Source: JANMCE01 sp031410595 (GTDB taxonomy: Bacteria > Actinomycetota > Acidimicrobiia > Acidimicrobiales > Ilumatobacteraceae). Taken from it: 64,000 nucleotides of DNA. The notes beneath the pieces are model-generated. The model had not been told where the DNA came from. It saw only the letters and a list, made by a program, of their open reading frames with translations, and ran no database searches. Where the stretch lies: the NCBI GenBank assembly GCA_031410595.1, contig JANNZM010000125.1, forward strand, positions 1-64,000. Reading direction: 5' to 3'. The translations under genes were made by a program, and so were the position numbers. Positions 7,173-14,685 of the stretch are shown here, in pieces (the first letter of the stretch is position 1; the number at the start of each line of letters is the position of its first letter).

Positions 7173-9083
7173 CTACGAAAAGGGGCTGATGCGGTTCAGA
7201 GCCGGTGGAGCGATGCCCGACGCATTGGATGCGAGGTAGTCGGTGAACGCGTCGATGTCCTGTGCTCCGCCCAAGGCGTTGGTACCCCCGTTGAACGTCG
7301 TGAAGCCATCGCCGCCGGTTGCCAGGAAGTTATTCATGGTGACCCTTACGGAGTCGGTTGAATTGAGCACCGCTCCTCCCACCTTGATGACGCCGATGTG
7401 GTCGGCGCATGCGGCTGCTGCTGCGTTCTGTTGATAGTTCAGTCCGGCGGAGATCTGCAGAATGCGTTTGACCGTCTGACTCCCGCAGCCGACGAACTGT
7501 TGCTCGAGCAACGTCCGGATCTGCGCGCCGGTCATGGTCTTGGTCACCAGGCTGTTGCCGAACGGCTGCACGGTGAACGCCTCTCCGTACGTCACCTCAC
7601 CGGCGGCTTCGCCTCCCGCTTGGAAGTTGGCGATCAGATCAGCCCGCACCCCGCCCGGATTCATGAACGCCACTTGCGCGCCACCGAGGTTGGCCGCTTT
7701 GGTCGCTTCCAGCTGTGCATCGGCGATGACATCGCCAAGGGTGGTCTCGCCGGTTCCCGCCGAGTCGGTCCGGGTGAGATCACCGGTGACCTTTCCGATC
7801 ACCCGATTCGCCAGCGGCGCGGCCGCGGTCACGTACTGATCGACCACGGACTTCACGGTGGCATCCTCCTTGGACGGATCGGGGATCCGCTTGTTCGCTG
7901 CTCCCGTCACCGGATCCTTGGTGGGGTTGAGCGCGTTCTCGACGATCGAGTTGGTGGCGGCTGCGCTCACGAGTCCACCCGTGCGGGTGTTGACGGTGAG
8001 ATTGATGTCGGTCAGCACCCGACCGAACGACGAGGCACTGGTGATGAGGCGGGTGGTCTTGCCGAGCGAAAGGGTGCAGCGGTACTCCTGGTGCGTGTGT
8101 CCGGACACGATCACACCGATCGCCGGATCAAGTCCGGTTGCGATGGCCTCGATCGGTGAGCCAGCCAAATTCCCCTGACAGCTGTTCGGAGCCACCACTG
8201 CCGGAGCCGAGGTCTGCGAACCTCCCTGGTGGATAACCAGCACGATCGTGTTGACCCCGCGGCGCTTGAGGTCGGTGACGGCACGATTGGCAGCGTCGAT
8301 TTCGGACTGGAAGTCGAGCCCGGCCACACCCGAAGGCGTGACAATGGTGGGCGTATCCTGCAGCACTTCGCCGATGATTCCGATCTTCACTTTTCGCCCG
8401 TTACTGGCCTCAACCTTCTTGATCCCGTAGGCGGGGAACAGCGTCTTTCCGGTGACCTTATCCACCACATTGGCCGAGAGATATTGAAACGACGCACCCG
8501 GGAACTCGTCGGTGGTCGACACCTGTCCGTCGTCGGACTCGGTGTATGGCGCTGCGGTACAGCCACCGGTCGGGCAGCCACCTTGTTGCATACGCAACAA
8601 TTCATCGCGACCCTTGTCGAATTCATGGTTCCCGACCGATGCGTAGTCGACGCCCATGAGGTTCATCGAGACAATGGCCGGTTCATTTAGGAAGAGTTGG
8701 CTGACAAGCGGTGCGGCGCCGATGCCGTCTCCGGCCATCACCGTGACTGTCTCGTCGTGATAGTCGTGTTGCTTGTCCTTGATGGCCTTTGCGAGAAACG
8801 CAGCCCCACCGGCGAAGCGGCCGTAGAGGTTCAGGGTTCCTGGTTCGAGGTTGCCGTGAAAGTCGTTGAAGGCCAGCAGGTGGACATCTCCCACCCGGTC
8901 CTTACCGGACGCGGCGTAGCTAACCTCCACCCGATCGGTAAGCGAGGAGGCGCCACCGATGACGGCTCCACTTGCCACTCCACCCGAGCCGACGGCGAAC
9001 GGTGTTGCCACGGCCGCAGCAACCAGCACCAGTGGGGCGAGCCGGGCCAAACGAACCTTCGAGCTGCGAGAGTGCACGGACAT
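7173..9083 (-). CDS. Secreted 5'-nucleotidase / 2',3'-cyclic phosphodiesterase family
   Basis: A 636-residue exported metallophosphatase of the UshA/YfkN type, releasing phosphate from nucleotides outside the cell. The N-terminus is a signal peptide (KVRLARLAPLVLVAAAVATP, residues about 9-28). The N-terminal calcineurin-like domain shows the dinuclear metal motifs LLAFNDFHGN, GNHEFDKG and VSGHTHQEY; the C-terminal 5'-nucleotidase domain shows MNPGGVRAD, TVQPFGN and NNFLATGGDGF. No LPXTG or lipobox is seen, so it is probably released or loosely held. The start has a good ribosome site (GGAGGA). It is followed by the terminator-like stem at 6899-6920. Confidence 0.9.
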   Translation of the reverse strand: MSVHSRSSKVRLARLAPLVLVAAAVATPFAVGSGGVASGAVIGGASSLTDRVEVSYAASGKDRVGDVHLLAFNDFHGNLEPGTLNLYGRFAGGAAFLAKAIKDKQHDYHDETVTVMAGDGIGAAPLVSQLFLNEPAIVSMNLMGVDYASVGNHEFDKGRDELLRMQQGGCPTGGCTAAPYTESDDGQVSTTDEFPGASFQYLSANVVDKVTGKTLFPAYGIKKVEASNGRKVKIGIIGEVLQDTPTIVTPSGVAGLDFQSEIDAANRAVTDLKRRGVNTIVLVIHQGGSQTSAPAVVAPNSCQGNLAGSPIEAIATGLDPAIGVIVSGHTHQEYRCTLSLGKTTRLITSASSFGRVLTDINLTVNTRTGGLVSAAATNSIVENALNPTKDPVTGAANKRIPDPSKEDATVKSVVDQYVTAAAPLANRVIGKVTGDLTRTDSAGTGETTLGDVIADAQLEATKAANLGGAQVAFMNPGGVRADLIANFQAGGEAAGEVTYGEAFTVQPFGNSLVTKTMTGAQIRTLLEQQFVGCGSQTVKRILQISAGLNYQQNAAAAACADHIGVIKVGGAVLNSTDSVRVTMNNFLATGGDGFTTFNGGTNALGGAQDIDAFTDYLASNASGIAPPALNRISPFS

Positions 9084-9100
9084 GGTGAAATCCTCCGTTT

Positions 9101-9129
9101 GCTGCGTGAGTTCGCTGCGTGAGTTCGCT
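9101..9129. repeat. 13-bp tandem duplication upstream of the nucleotidase gene
   Basis: The unit GCTGCGTGAGTTC occurs twice in tandem followed by a partial third GCT, within the 76-nt gap between menD and the nucleotidase gene. It is a simple local duplication just upstream of the ribosome site; no function is implied. Confidence 0.6.
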
Positions 9130-9159
9130 ACGGACGCTACCCCCGTGAGCCGGCCCGGT

Positions 9160-10860
9160 CTACCTCTGGTCGAGAACCATGAGCACTGCTTGGTGAATGA
9201 GATCGTGCACGGCGACGTTGTCGTCTCGCGTCGTGCGCAGGTGCAACAGCACCGGGCCAGGCGTCTGCGTGGCCCGCTGTACCGCTGGCATCAGGTCGGC
9301 GGCATCGTCGATCGACCACACGGGCACACCGTGCACACCGGCCAACCCGGGGATGCTGACCCCATGGGGTGTGCCGAAGACCTGCTCGAATCGTTCCTGC
9401 GAGAGCGCTTGGCGTTGGGGGAGAAACGAAAAGATGCCGCCCCCGTCATTGTCAATAACGACGATGGTGACGTTGAGCTTGCGGTCGAGCAGACCGAGCA
9501 GCCCGTTGGTGTCGTGCAGGAACGCGACATCGCCAATAAGCAGCGCAACCGGACGGCCGGGGTCGGCCAGTGCCACCCCTACCGCGGTCGACGTGACGCC
9601 GTCGATACCGTTGGCGCCCCGGTTGGCGTACATGTGCAGCCCATCCCGTGGTGCGGCATACCACTCCACATCACGGATCGGCATCGACGACGACACAACG
9701 AACGCTGCTCCGTGGGGCAGAGCCGCCACCACGTCGCGAGCGATCTGCGGTTCGCTGAGACCTCGATGTTCGCTCAGCACAAGATTGACCGCGTCGGCGG
9801 CACGCTCCCCCGCCCGATGCCAACGGGTGAGCCAGGGCGTGTTCTTCGCACCGACGGAACGACCGACCAGTGCCGTCGCCAGATGCTCCACGCTCGCTTG
9901 GATGCGGCAACCCACCTGATGCTCGGGGTCGATCCAGGTTGCTGTCTCATGTACCTGAATGTGGAATGCGCCTGATGCCGACAGCCACTGGCTGGTCACT
10001 TTCGACGAGAGAGGTTTGCCGACGTGCAGCACAACCTCTGGCGTGTGGTCACTGGCGAATCGAGGGTGACGCAACACTTCATCAAACGCCGAGATGACAT
10101 TCGGGTGCGTCGTGCGGCAACCCGAACGTTGGTCGGCCAGCACGGGCCAGCCGAGGTCGGCGGCCAGATCAAGAATGGTCGGGTGACTTCCCAGCCCCGC
10201 CACAATGACGCCGCGATGGGTGTCGAGCCGCGCCGCCAACGCGGCAAGATCGACCTCGGGAAGGACAGCGTAGGGCCGGACAACGAGCGCGTCGCCAACG
10301 GGGGGAAGCGGTGCAGCATCGCCGACGAGCGGCTCCCGGAATGGCAGGTTGATATGCACCGGGCCAGGAGACATGCCGGTCGACATCGCCCATGCCCGTG
10401 TCGCCAACGCCCGCCAGGTGTGGGCGATCGCGTCATCGGGCACCCCGGGGTCGGCGAACCACCGGACGGCCCCGCCGAAGAGTCGAGTCTGGTCGATCGT
10501 TTGCGGCGCGCCGACATCGCGCAGTTCGGGCGGACGATCAGCGGTGAGCACGATCATCGGCACGTCATCTTGATGTGCTTCCACCACGGCCGCGTGGAAC
10601 TCGGCAGCAGCAGTGCCACTAGTGCACAACAGCAGCGCCGGGTAGCCGGTTGCCCGTGCGATGCCGACGGCTGCGAACGATGCCGACCGCTCGTCATGGA
10701 AAACGTGGAGAGCCAACTCATCTCGCGCCATGAGCGCAAGCACCATCGGAGTGGAGCGAGAGCCCGGGGCGACAACGGCGTGACGGACACCAAGGCGTAT
10801 CCAGGTGTCGACGAGGGTGGCGCAGAAGGTCGCGGCCGGCGTAACAGTCATTGGCCCCAT
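9160..10860 (-). CDS. menD: SEPHCHC synthase MenD
   Basis: MenD is a thiamine-diphosphate enzyme that adds the 2-oxoglutarate-derived group to isochorismate, the first committed step to menaquinone. The 566-residue protein has the three-domain ThDP layout: N-terminal PYR domain with VVAPGSRSTPM, HDERSASFAAVGIARATG (the activating Glu) and CTSGTAAAEFHAAVVEA; C-terminal PP domain with ANRGANGIDGVTSTAVG and the GDVAFLHDTNGLL cofactor motif. The start may be the ATG at 10860 or the one three codons later. It is divergent from frnE-menH with only 22 nt between the start codons. Confidence 0.93.
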   Translation of the reverse strand: MGPMTVTPAATFCATLVDTWIRLGVRHAVVAPGSRSTPMVLALMARDELALHVFHDERSASFAAVGIARATGYPALLLCTSGTAAAEFHAAVVEAHQDDVPMIVLTADRPPELRDVGAPQTIDQTRLFGGAVRWFADPGVPDDAIAHTWRALATRAWAMSTGMSPGPVHINLPFREPLVGDAAPLPPVGDALVVRPYAVLPEVDLAALAARLDTHRGVIVAGLGSHPTILDLAADLGWPVLADQRSGCRTTHPNVISAFDEVLRHPRFASDHTPEVVLHVGKPLSSKVTSQWLSASGAFHIQVHETATWIDPEHQVGCRIQASVEHLATALVGRSVGAKNTPWLTRWHRAGERAADAVNLVLSEHRGLSEPQIARDVVAALPHGAAFVVSSSMPIRDVEWYAAPRDGLHMYANRGANGIDGVTSTAVGVALADPGRPVALLIGDVAFLHDTNGLLGLLDRKLNVTIVVIDNDGGGIFSFLPQRQALSQERFEQVFGTPHGVSIPGLAGVHGVPVWSIDDAADLMPAVQRATQTPGPVLLHLRTTRDDNVAVHDLIHQAVLMVLDQR

Positions 10861-10882
10861 TGTCGCAGCGTAGGGTGGGGAT

Positions 10883-11596
10883 GTGCGTGTTGAGATCTGG
10901 TCAGACGTGGTATGCCCGTGGTGCTACATCGGGAAACGCAAGTTCGAAGCGGCCCTGGCCAGCTACCGAGGTGACGAAACGTTCGAGATCATCTGGCGCC
11001 CCTTCCAGCTCGACCCGACTGCGCCGAAGGGCACCGCCCAACCGGTGAAGCAGGTCTACGAAAAAAAGTTCGGCGGCCCCGAACGCGCAGCCGAGATCAT
11101 CGAGCACGTCTCTTCGGTTGCCGCTGGCGTCGGTCTGGAATTCGACATGGACCGTGCCGTTCGCGCCAACACGATGGACGCGCACCGCCTCATCGGCCAT
11201 GCACTTCGTCTCGGCGGACCTGCCCTGCAGTCGGCCGTGAAAGAGCGGCTGATGCAGGCGTACTTCACCGAGGGCTGCAACATTGGCGACCTGGTGACTC
11301 TGGCCAATCTCGCCGCCGACGTCGGGATGGACCATGACGAGGTCTTCGCGTACCTGGCATCAGACGAGGGCACGACGGAGTTAGCGGCCGAACTTGAAGA
11401 GGCGTTGGATATCGGCGTCACCGGAGTTCCCCACTTTGTGTTCGACGGGCGTTGGGCGATCCCTGGTGCGCAGGATCCCGAGCTGTTCCTGCGGGCCTTT
11501 CAGCGGATGGCCGACCTCAAGGCCAGCGAGGCCGAGGCTGCGATGCCCGCGGGGGACGCCGAGGCCTGTCGTGCCGATGCGCGTCCGGAGTCGTGA
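10883..11596 (+). CDS. DsbA-family FrnE-like oxidoreductase
   Basis: A 237-residue thioredoxin-fold protein of the DsbA/FrnE group. It starts with GTG after a GGGTGGGG ribosome site. The active site is CPWC in WSDVVCPWCYIGKRKFE at residues 11-14 of the mature start; the long helical insertion and the cis-Pro loop GVTGVPHFVF near residue 174 are typical. There is no signal peptide, so it acts in the cytoplasm. Its stop overlaps the menH start (GTGA), so the two are co-translated. Related proteins include 2-hydroxychromene-2-carboxylate isomerases; a redox role is more likely given the intact CXXC. Confidence 0.88.
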   Translation: MRVEIWSDVVCPWCYIGKRKFEAALASYRGDETFEIIWRPFQLDPTAPKGTAQPVKQVYEKKFGGPERAAEIIEHVSSVAAGVGLEFDMDRAVRANTMDAHRLIGHALRLGGPALQSAVKERLMQAYFTEGCNIGDLVTLANLAADVGMDHDEVFAYLASDEGTTELAAELEEALDIGVTGVPHFVFDGRWAIPGAQDPELFLRAFQRMADLKASEAEAAMPAGDAEACRADARPES

Positions 11597-12345
11597 ACCG
11601 GGTCGGTCTCTTCCCTGAATCAGGCGGCGACGGACCCAAGGTCATGCTGCTGCACGGCTTCACTCAAACACTCCGTTCGTGGGACACCATTGCCGCTGAT
11701 CTGCGGCACGACTTCCGGGTGACTACCGTCGACGCACCCGGGCACGGCCGAGCAGATCAGGTGCGCGTCGACCTCCCCACCGCCGCATTGCTGTACGCCG
11801 CAACCCTGGGCCGAGGCACGTACATCGGCTACTCGATGGGAGCTCGCCTGGCGCTGCACATCGCGCTCGAGCAACCGTTCGTGGTGGAGCGACTTGTGTT
11901 GTTGGGCGGCACCGCAGGACTTGCGTCCGACCAGGAACGAGCCGTGCGTCGCGTTGCCGACGATGCGTTAGCCGACACGATTGAGCACGATGGCATTGGC
12001 GCCTTTCTCGACCGCTGGCTGGCCCAGCCCATGTTCGCCAGCGTGCCCGACGACCGAGCCGATCGATTGCAGAACACAGCGTCGGGCCTGGCAGCGTCGC
12101 TTCGGTTAGCGGGCACCGGAGCGCAGGACAACTTGTGGGGCAGGCTCAGTGAACTCACGATGCCGGTACTGGTGATGGCCGGAGAAGACGACGCCAAATT
12201 CACCGACATCGGTTGTCGCATGGTCGAAGGCATCGGCCGCAACGCCATCTTCGCCACAGTGCCGAACGCCGGCCACGCCGCCCACCTCGAACAGCCTGCA
12301 GCCTTTCTATCGGTCGTGCGCAACTGGCTCGGCAAGCCGTTGTAG
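11593..12345 (+). CDS. menH: Alpha/beta hydrolase, probable MenH (SHCHC synthase)
   Basis: An alpha/beta-hydrolase of 250 residues. It shows the oxyanion segment LLHGFTQTLRSWD, the nucleophile elbow GYSMGARLALH, and the late NAGHAAHLEQP with the catalytic His. GYSMGGR-type elbows and the menD neighbourhood point to MenH, which eliminates pyruvate from SEPHCHC. The GTG start at 11593 overlaps the frnE stop by 4 nt; longer in-frame starts lie wholly inside frnE and are rejected. Downstream the locus is interrupted by an IS110 element before menA. A broader esterase function cannot be excluded. Confidence 0.82.
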   Translation: MNRVGLFPESGGDGPKVMLLHGFTQTLRSWDTIAADLRHDFRVTTVDAPGHGRADQVRVDLPTAALLYAATLGRGTYIGYSMGARLALHIALEQPFVVERLVLLGGTAGLASDQERAVRRVADDALADTIEHDGIGAFLDRWLAQPMFASVPDDRADRLQNTASGLAASLRLAGTGAQDNLWGRLSELTMPVLVMAGEDDAKFTDIGCRMVEGIGRNAIFATVPNAGHAAHLEQPAAFLSVVRNWLGKPL

Positions 12346-12397
12346 CGCGGCCAAGAACGAGGCCTCGACCGGGGTGACCGCCCATCGATCATGTCTG

Positions 12398-12426
12398 TCC
12401 GTTCCGCCTTGCAGCGACTTTTCATC
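12398..12426 (+). repeat. Left arm of a 29-bp inverted repeat flanking the IS110 region
   Basis: This 29-bp segment (core TTCCGCCTTGCAG) matches 27 of 29 positions of the reverse complement of 14518-14546, the two differences being transitions. The two arms point inwards and enclose the IS110 transposase, its coupled ORF and a small winged-helix-like ORF, a span of 2.15 kb. IS110 elements themselves do not end in such repeats, so these look like remnants of another element or a dispersed repeat. Confidence 0.7.
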
Positions 12427-12449
12427 TCGCATCGGATCGTCCCTGCAAC

Positions 12450-12692
12450 TGTGAAGCTCCTATAGATGTCAAGGGGTTCGCTGGGGTTTGCTGGCGTCGG
12501 GTTGGTGGGGTTGAGGAGGTTGTCGATTTGTAGGGCGAGTCGGTCGGCGGCGTGGCGGCGGAGCCCGATCGCGATGATGACGGTGCGGTCGGCGTTGCGG
12601 AGACGGACGAGCCATGCTTGGTCGGGTGTTCGTCCGCGGGAACTGGCGGAGCCGACGTCGACTTCGATGCTGATGGCCGATTTGGCGGTCAT
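12450..12692 (-). CDS. Small ORF translationally coupled to the IS110 transposase
   Basis: The ATG at 12692 overlaps the transposase stop codon by 4 nt (ATGA). The frame encodes a protein starting MTAKSAISIEVDVG, with balanced hydrophobic/charged content over about 60 residues (WLVRLRNADRTVIIAIGL, then RLALQIDNLL), followed by a Pro/Asn-rich tail. There is no stop inside the element: the frame continues antisense through menH to 11829. The interval given is therefore only the part likely to belong to the element, and its true end is unknown. I do not recognise the family. The coupling suggests an accessory protein of this IS. Confidence 0.4.
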
Positions 12693-13927
12693 GAGGCTTG
12701 TTCGCTGGTGGTGGGGTCGAGGAGCCATTCTCGGATTTTGTAGGCGAGCCTGGAGTCGTGGGTGAGGCCTCGTTCGATGCGTGAGATGTTTATCGGGCTG
12801 GTGCAGAAATGGCTGCTTACCATGGTGAGGCTGAGCTTGTGTTCGGTCCGTAGGGTCCGAAGTTCGGTGCCGGTGGGTAGGTCGGTGGGCGGGTTGATGA
12901 TCGCGGTGTAGACCTCGCGGGCGACGAAACGTTTGAGGCATCGCATGATTTCTTTACGCGTTTTGCCTTCGGTGCCTCGCCGATCGACATAGGCGCGGGT
13001 GCGTTCGTCGTAGCGCATGCGGACCAGCACAATGGTGAACAGAGCGTTGTTCGCTCGCCGGTCACCGCCACGGTTGAGGCGATAGCGACTGGTTTTACCT
13101 GAGGATGCCGGGAGTGGGCAGACCCCGCAAAGCTTCGCGAACGCGGCTTCGGAACGAAGACGTTGCGGGTTATCTCCGGCCGCGACCAAGAGTTGTGCTG
13201 CGGCGTGCGGGCCGACACCGAATAAGCCGAGCAACGCTGGCGCGTGGACGGCGACAAGGTCTGCGAGCCGGGTCTCGATCCGTTGGGTTTGGTCATCAAG
13301 AAACCCGATCCGGCGGGCTAGTTCACGCAACGCGAACCGGGTTTGTAGCTCGATCGGGTCTGGGTGGTTGTCCGCAAACCGGCGTGCTTTGCCGAGTTGT
13401 TCGGTGAGTGAGAGGCCGTCGCGTAGCCGGTGTCGGAGCCCGTCGGGGGCGGTCACGATTAAGGCTTTGAACTGGTTGATCGCCCGGGTGCGGTCGAGCA
13501 TGGCGGCGTGGTAGACGATCTCGAGCGTGCGGATTGCTTCGACGGCACCATCATGAGTTTTGGGGATCGCGGTCGCTCGACCCGACAACGCCGCTCGGGC
13601 AGCAGCGACGGCGTCGGTCGGGTCTGATTTGCCGTCGTGGCGGCGGGCTTTACGGTCTGGGCGGTCGACTTCGACGACATCGATGCCAGTAGCGGTGAGG
13701 TGCCTGGCGAGACCAGCACCCCAACTGCCGGTTGATTCGACGCCGATACAATCGATGCCGCCTAGGTCTTGCATCCATGACAGCAGCCCGCGATATCCGG
13801 CAGGTGTCGAGGGGAACGGTTGTGTGCCGAGCTGACGGCCGGTGGCCGAGTCGAGCACGGCGGCGACGTGGATGTCGTCGTGCGTGTCGACGCCGCCCGT
13901 GACGCGGCGCTCTATCAATGTCATCAT
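12689..13927 (-). CDS. IS110-family transposase with C-terminal HTH domain
   Basis: A 412-residue DEDD recombinase. The N-terminal RuvC-like domain supplies acidic residues in GGVDTHDD, GVESTGSW and DPTDAVAAAR; the C-terminal Tnp20 domain reads LLGLFGVGPHAAAQLL and SSGKTSRYRLNRGGDRRAN, with the serine region. After about residue 350 there is an extra segment, ELRTLRTEHKLSLTMVSSHF followed by ISRIERGLTHD, that looks like an XRE-type helix-turn-helix, not usual for IS110 proteins. The start at 13927 follows GGAAG; a longer frame to 13978 lacks support. The frame is intact, so the element may still be active. Confidence 0.9.
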   Translation of the reverse strand: MMTLIERRVTGGVDTHDDIHVAAVLDSATGRQLGTQPFPSTPAGYRGLLSWMQDLGGIDCIGVESTGSWGAGLARHLTATGIDVVEVDRPDRKARRHDGKSDPTDAVAAARAALSGRATAIPKTHDGAVEAIRTLEIVYHAAMLDRTRAINQFKALIVTAPDGLRHRLRDGLSLTEQLGKARRFADNHPDPIELQTRFALRELARRIGFLDDQTQRIETRLADLVAVHAPALLGLFGVGPHAAAQLLVAAGDNPQRLRSEAAFAKLCGVCPLPASSGKTSRYRLNRGGDRRANNALFTIVLVRMRYDERTRAYVDRRGTEGKTRKEIMRCLKRFVAREVYTAIINPPTDLPTGTELRTLRTEHKLSLTMVSSHFCTSPINISRIERGLTHDSRLAYKIREWLLDPTTSEQAS

Positions 13928-14232
13928 GATGTTGGTTCTTCCAATCTCTCTAGCAAACGGGTGGGTTGGGAGAGCCACGATCGGAAGCGGACAAGACAGC
14001 CAGGGGTCTGCGTCAACAGGTTCCTATGAGGTCACGCAACCGACCGGAGCGATCCGGAAAACGTGGTGGTCCCGCTGAAAGGCCGACAATTCGCAGACAG
14101 GACACGTCGGTCAGTCACACACCAGGGTCAGACCTAAACAGCGGGACCACCACCCGGAGATTCTTACTCCCCGGTACCGTCCGGAACGGTGTGATCATCA
14201 TGGCTGTCACACCCCATCCGTAGGGTTCGGCC
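13928..14232. other. Non-coding 5' end of the IS110 element and junction
   Basis: About 300 nt with no credible open frame. It contains the transposase ribosome site (GGAAG before 13927), the 15-bp inverted repeat described separately, and two short stems (5-bp ACCGT/ACGGT at 14176-14190 and 7-bp GGTGTGA/TCACACC at 14188-14213). The element's outer boundary should lie at the high-coordinate side of this stretch. Confidence 0.5.
14063..14153 (-). ncRNA. Candidate bridge RNA (seekRNA) core of the IS110 element
   Basis: A perfect 15-bp inverted repeat (14063-14077/14139-14153, arm GTGGTGGTCCCGCTG) encloses a 61-nt loop in the non-coding DNA upstream of the transposase. IS110-group elements are known to encode a structured bridge RNA in exactly this 5' non-coding end, with stem-bounded loops that pair with donor and target DNA. 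Smaller stems occur at 14176-14190 and 14188-14213, and a stretch at 14022-14027 repeats a hexamer found near the other end. The RNA limits and the guide segments are not resolved; the assignment is by position and structure only. Confidence 0.35.
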
Positions 14233-14589
14233 ATGAGATCATCCCTGAATCATCGCTATGTCCTCCTGATCGCTCTTGAGCCGCAGGGTTCCATACATAA
14301 AGTTTCGGAGTTGGTCGAGTGTCTGGTGGCACTTGGCGTGGACCTTGGCCCGCTACCCAGCAAGTCCGTCTCGGACCTCCTTCGTGCCGAGCGAACCCGA
14401 GGTCGGGTGGAACGGGTCGCGTGGAGCAAGTATCGGCTTGGCTACCTTCCACGCACCACTCGGTACCGCGCCAACCTCGTCGGCGCCAGCATGAAGTCGG
14501 TGGCTTTCCATCGTTCTGACGAAAAGTCACTGCAAGGCGGAACGGAACAAGTAGGCACTGCATCGGTGGCGATCGATCACACCGGCTGA
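14233..14589 (+). CDS. Small winged-helix-like protein, probably with an altered C-terminus
   Basis: A 118-residue basic protein starting MRSSLNHRYVLLIALEPQGS. Residues about 5-75 (HRYVLLIALE, VSELVECLVALG, KSVSDLLRAERTRGRVERVA, YRLGYLPRTTRYR) fit a winged-helix fold seen in many actinobacterial hypothetical proteins. The last third (after residue 85) is low-complexity and includes the right arm of the 29-bp inverted repeat, encoding DEKSLQGGTE, so the natural C-terminus has probably been replaced. It lies between the IS110 element and menA. Function unknown; it may belong to an older mobile element. Confidence 0.5.
   Translation: MRSSLNHRYVLLIALEPQGSIHKVSELVECLVALGVDLGPLPSKSVSDLLRAERTRGRVERVAWSKYRLGYLPRTTRYRANLVGASMKSVAFHRSDEKSLQGGTEQVGTASVAIDHTG
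14518..14546 (-). repeat. Right arm of the 29-bp inverted repeat flanking the IS110 region
   Basis: Reverse-complement partner of 12398-12426 (27 of 29 positions). It falls inside the 3' end of the winged-helix-like ORF. Both copies can be read as the peptide DEKSLQGGT in one frame, so the repeat may derive from duplicated coding sequence. Confidence 0.7.
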
Positions 14590-14685
14590 TAATGCGAGGA
14601 GCGGTGAGCCACGAGGTGATTTGGGGCGAGGAGCGCAGTGGGCGCTACCGGCCTGTTCCAAGACGCGCTACATCGGTTGGGAGAA

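Larger units (their letters stand above)
12458..14220 (-). mobile_element. IS110-family insertion sequence (ends approximate)
   Basis: A single transposase gene, a coupled small ORF downstream and about 290 nt of non-coding DNA upstream of the transposase make up an IS110-group element inserted between menH and menA. The long non-coding end is on the 5' side of the transposase, as in the IS110 rather than the IS1111 group. Exact ends cannot be fixed: the hexamer TCCTAT occurs at 12458-12463 and again at 14022-14027, and the sequence near 14188-14213 forms a hairpin, so the limits given are estimates. No target duplication is expected beyond the short core. Confidence 0.65.

Noticed and set aside
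11829..12692. A 287-codon minus-strand frame running from the IS110 element through menH
   Set aside because: Only the first 60-80 codons look protein-like; the rest is the antisense of menH, whose sense frame has full alpha/beta-hydrolase motifs.
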